Positions 5,246 to 5,288 of a DNA stretch of 5,288 nt are shown here, one piece after another. Numbering within the stretch: the stretch's first letter is position 1; each line of letters begins with the position of its first letter. The translations under genes and the position numbers were made by a program. The notes below the pieces were generated by a model that saw only the letters and a program-made list of their open reading frames with translations, did no database searches and had not been told where the DNA came from. Where the stretch lies: positions 1 through 5,288 of the forward strand of contig JADFMW010000175.1 of NCBI GenBank assembly GCA_022563655.1. The letters are read 5' to 3'. This DNA comes from Pseudomonadota bacterium (GTDB lineage Bacteria > Pseudomonadota > Alphaproteobacteria > JAAXGF01).

Positions 5246-5288
5246 ATGGGCGGCGCGGCGCCGGATGCCCGGCTGCGCGATCACTTCA
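5246..5288 (+). CDS. Possible start of the next gene, cut by window edge
   Basis: An ATG 10 bases after the response regulator stop codon opens a frame reading MGGAAPDARLRDHF to the window edge with no stop. AGGG at 5234-5237 is the only Shine-Dalgarno-like sequence, 8 bases upstream. The close spacing would suit a co-transcribed gene, such as a partner kinase, but 14 codons do not allow a family call and a chance frame is possible. Confidence 0.3.
   Translation, partial: MGGAAPDARLRDHF

Noticed and set aside
5236..5288. Terminator after the response regulator gene
   Set aside because: The segment is GC-rich but has no stem followed by a T-run within the window.

Overview
The window is GC-rich and looks like a chromosomal segment from an alphaproteobacterium. 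The strongest clue is a SAM-II type riboswitch in front of metZ, an arrangement known mainly from Alphaproteobacteria; the high GC and the protein sequences fit but do not fix the genus. No mobile element, tRNA, rRNA or CRISPR array is visible.

Layout. Positions 1-591 (minus strand) hold the first 135 codons of metZ (homocysteine synthesis by direct sulfhydrylation) and a compact control region: a sigma70-like promoter, a SAM-II aptamer, and an intrinsic terminator just before the metZ start. Positions 592-2289 (minus) encode a complete formate-tetrahydrofolate ligase (fhs). Positions 2290-2658 are non-coding, with a short tandem repeat and a very clear terminator for the unit upstream. Positions 2659-4302 (minus) form a two-gene unit: a divergent Amt-family ammonium transporter followed by a 73-residue single-span membrane protein. 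Positions 4303-4587 are a divergent control region. Positions 4588-5235 (plus) encode a NarL/FixJ-type response regulator, and a further reading frame may begin at 5246.

How the parts relate. Fhs feeds one-carbon units into tetrahydrofolate, which can supply the methyl group for methionine. MetZ makes the homocysteine that accepts it. Placing the SAM-sensing leader between the two means metZ can be shut off by SAM independently of fhs. The transporter and its small partner form a separate unit with no glnK next to it, which is atypical for amt loci. The divergent regulator may or may not control the transporter.

The most notable observations are: (1) an 11-pair antiterminator helix that reuses the same SAM-II core bases needed for the ligand-bound pseudoknot, giving a complete on/off attenuation model for metZ; (2) the small membrane protein co-transcribed with amt; (3) a hairpin that lies exactly between a strong Shine-Dalgarno sequence and the only possible start codon of the response regulator; and (4) an inverted repeat over that gene's predicted transcription start. 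All are read by eye; no folding program or database search was run.
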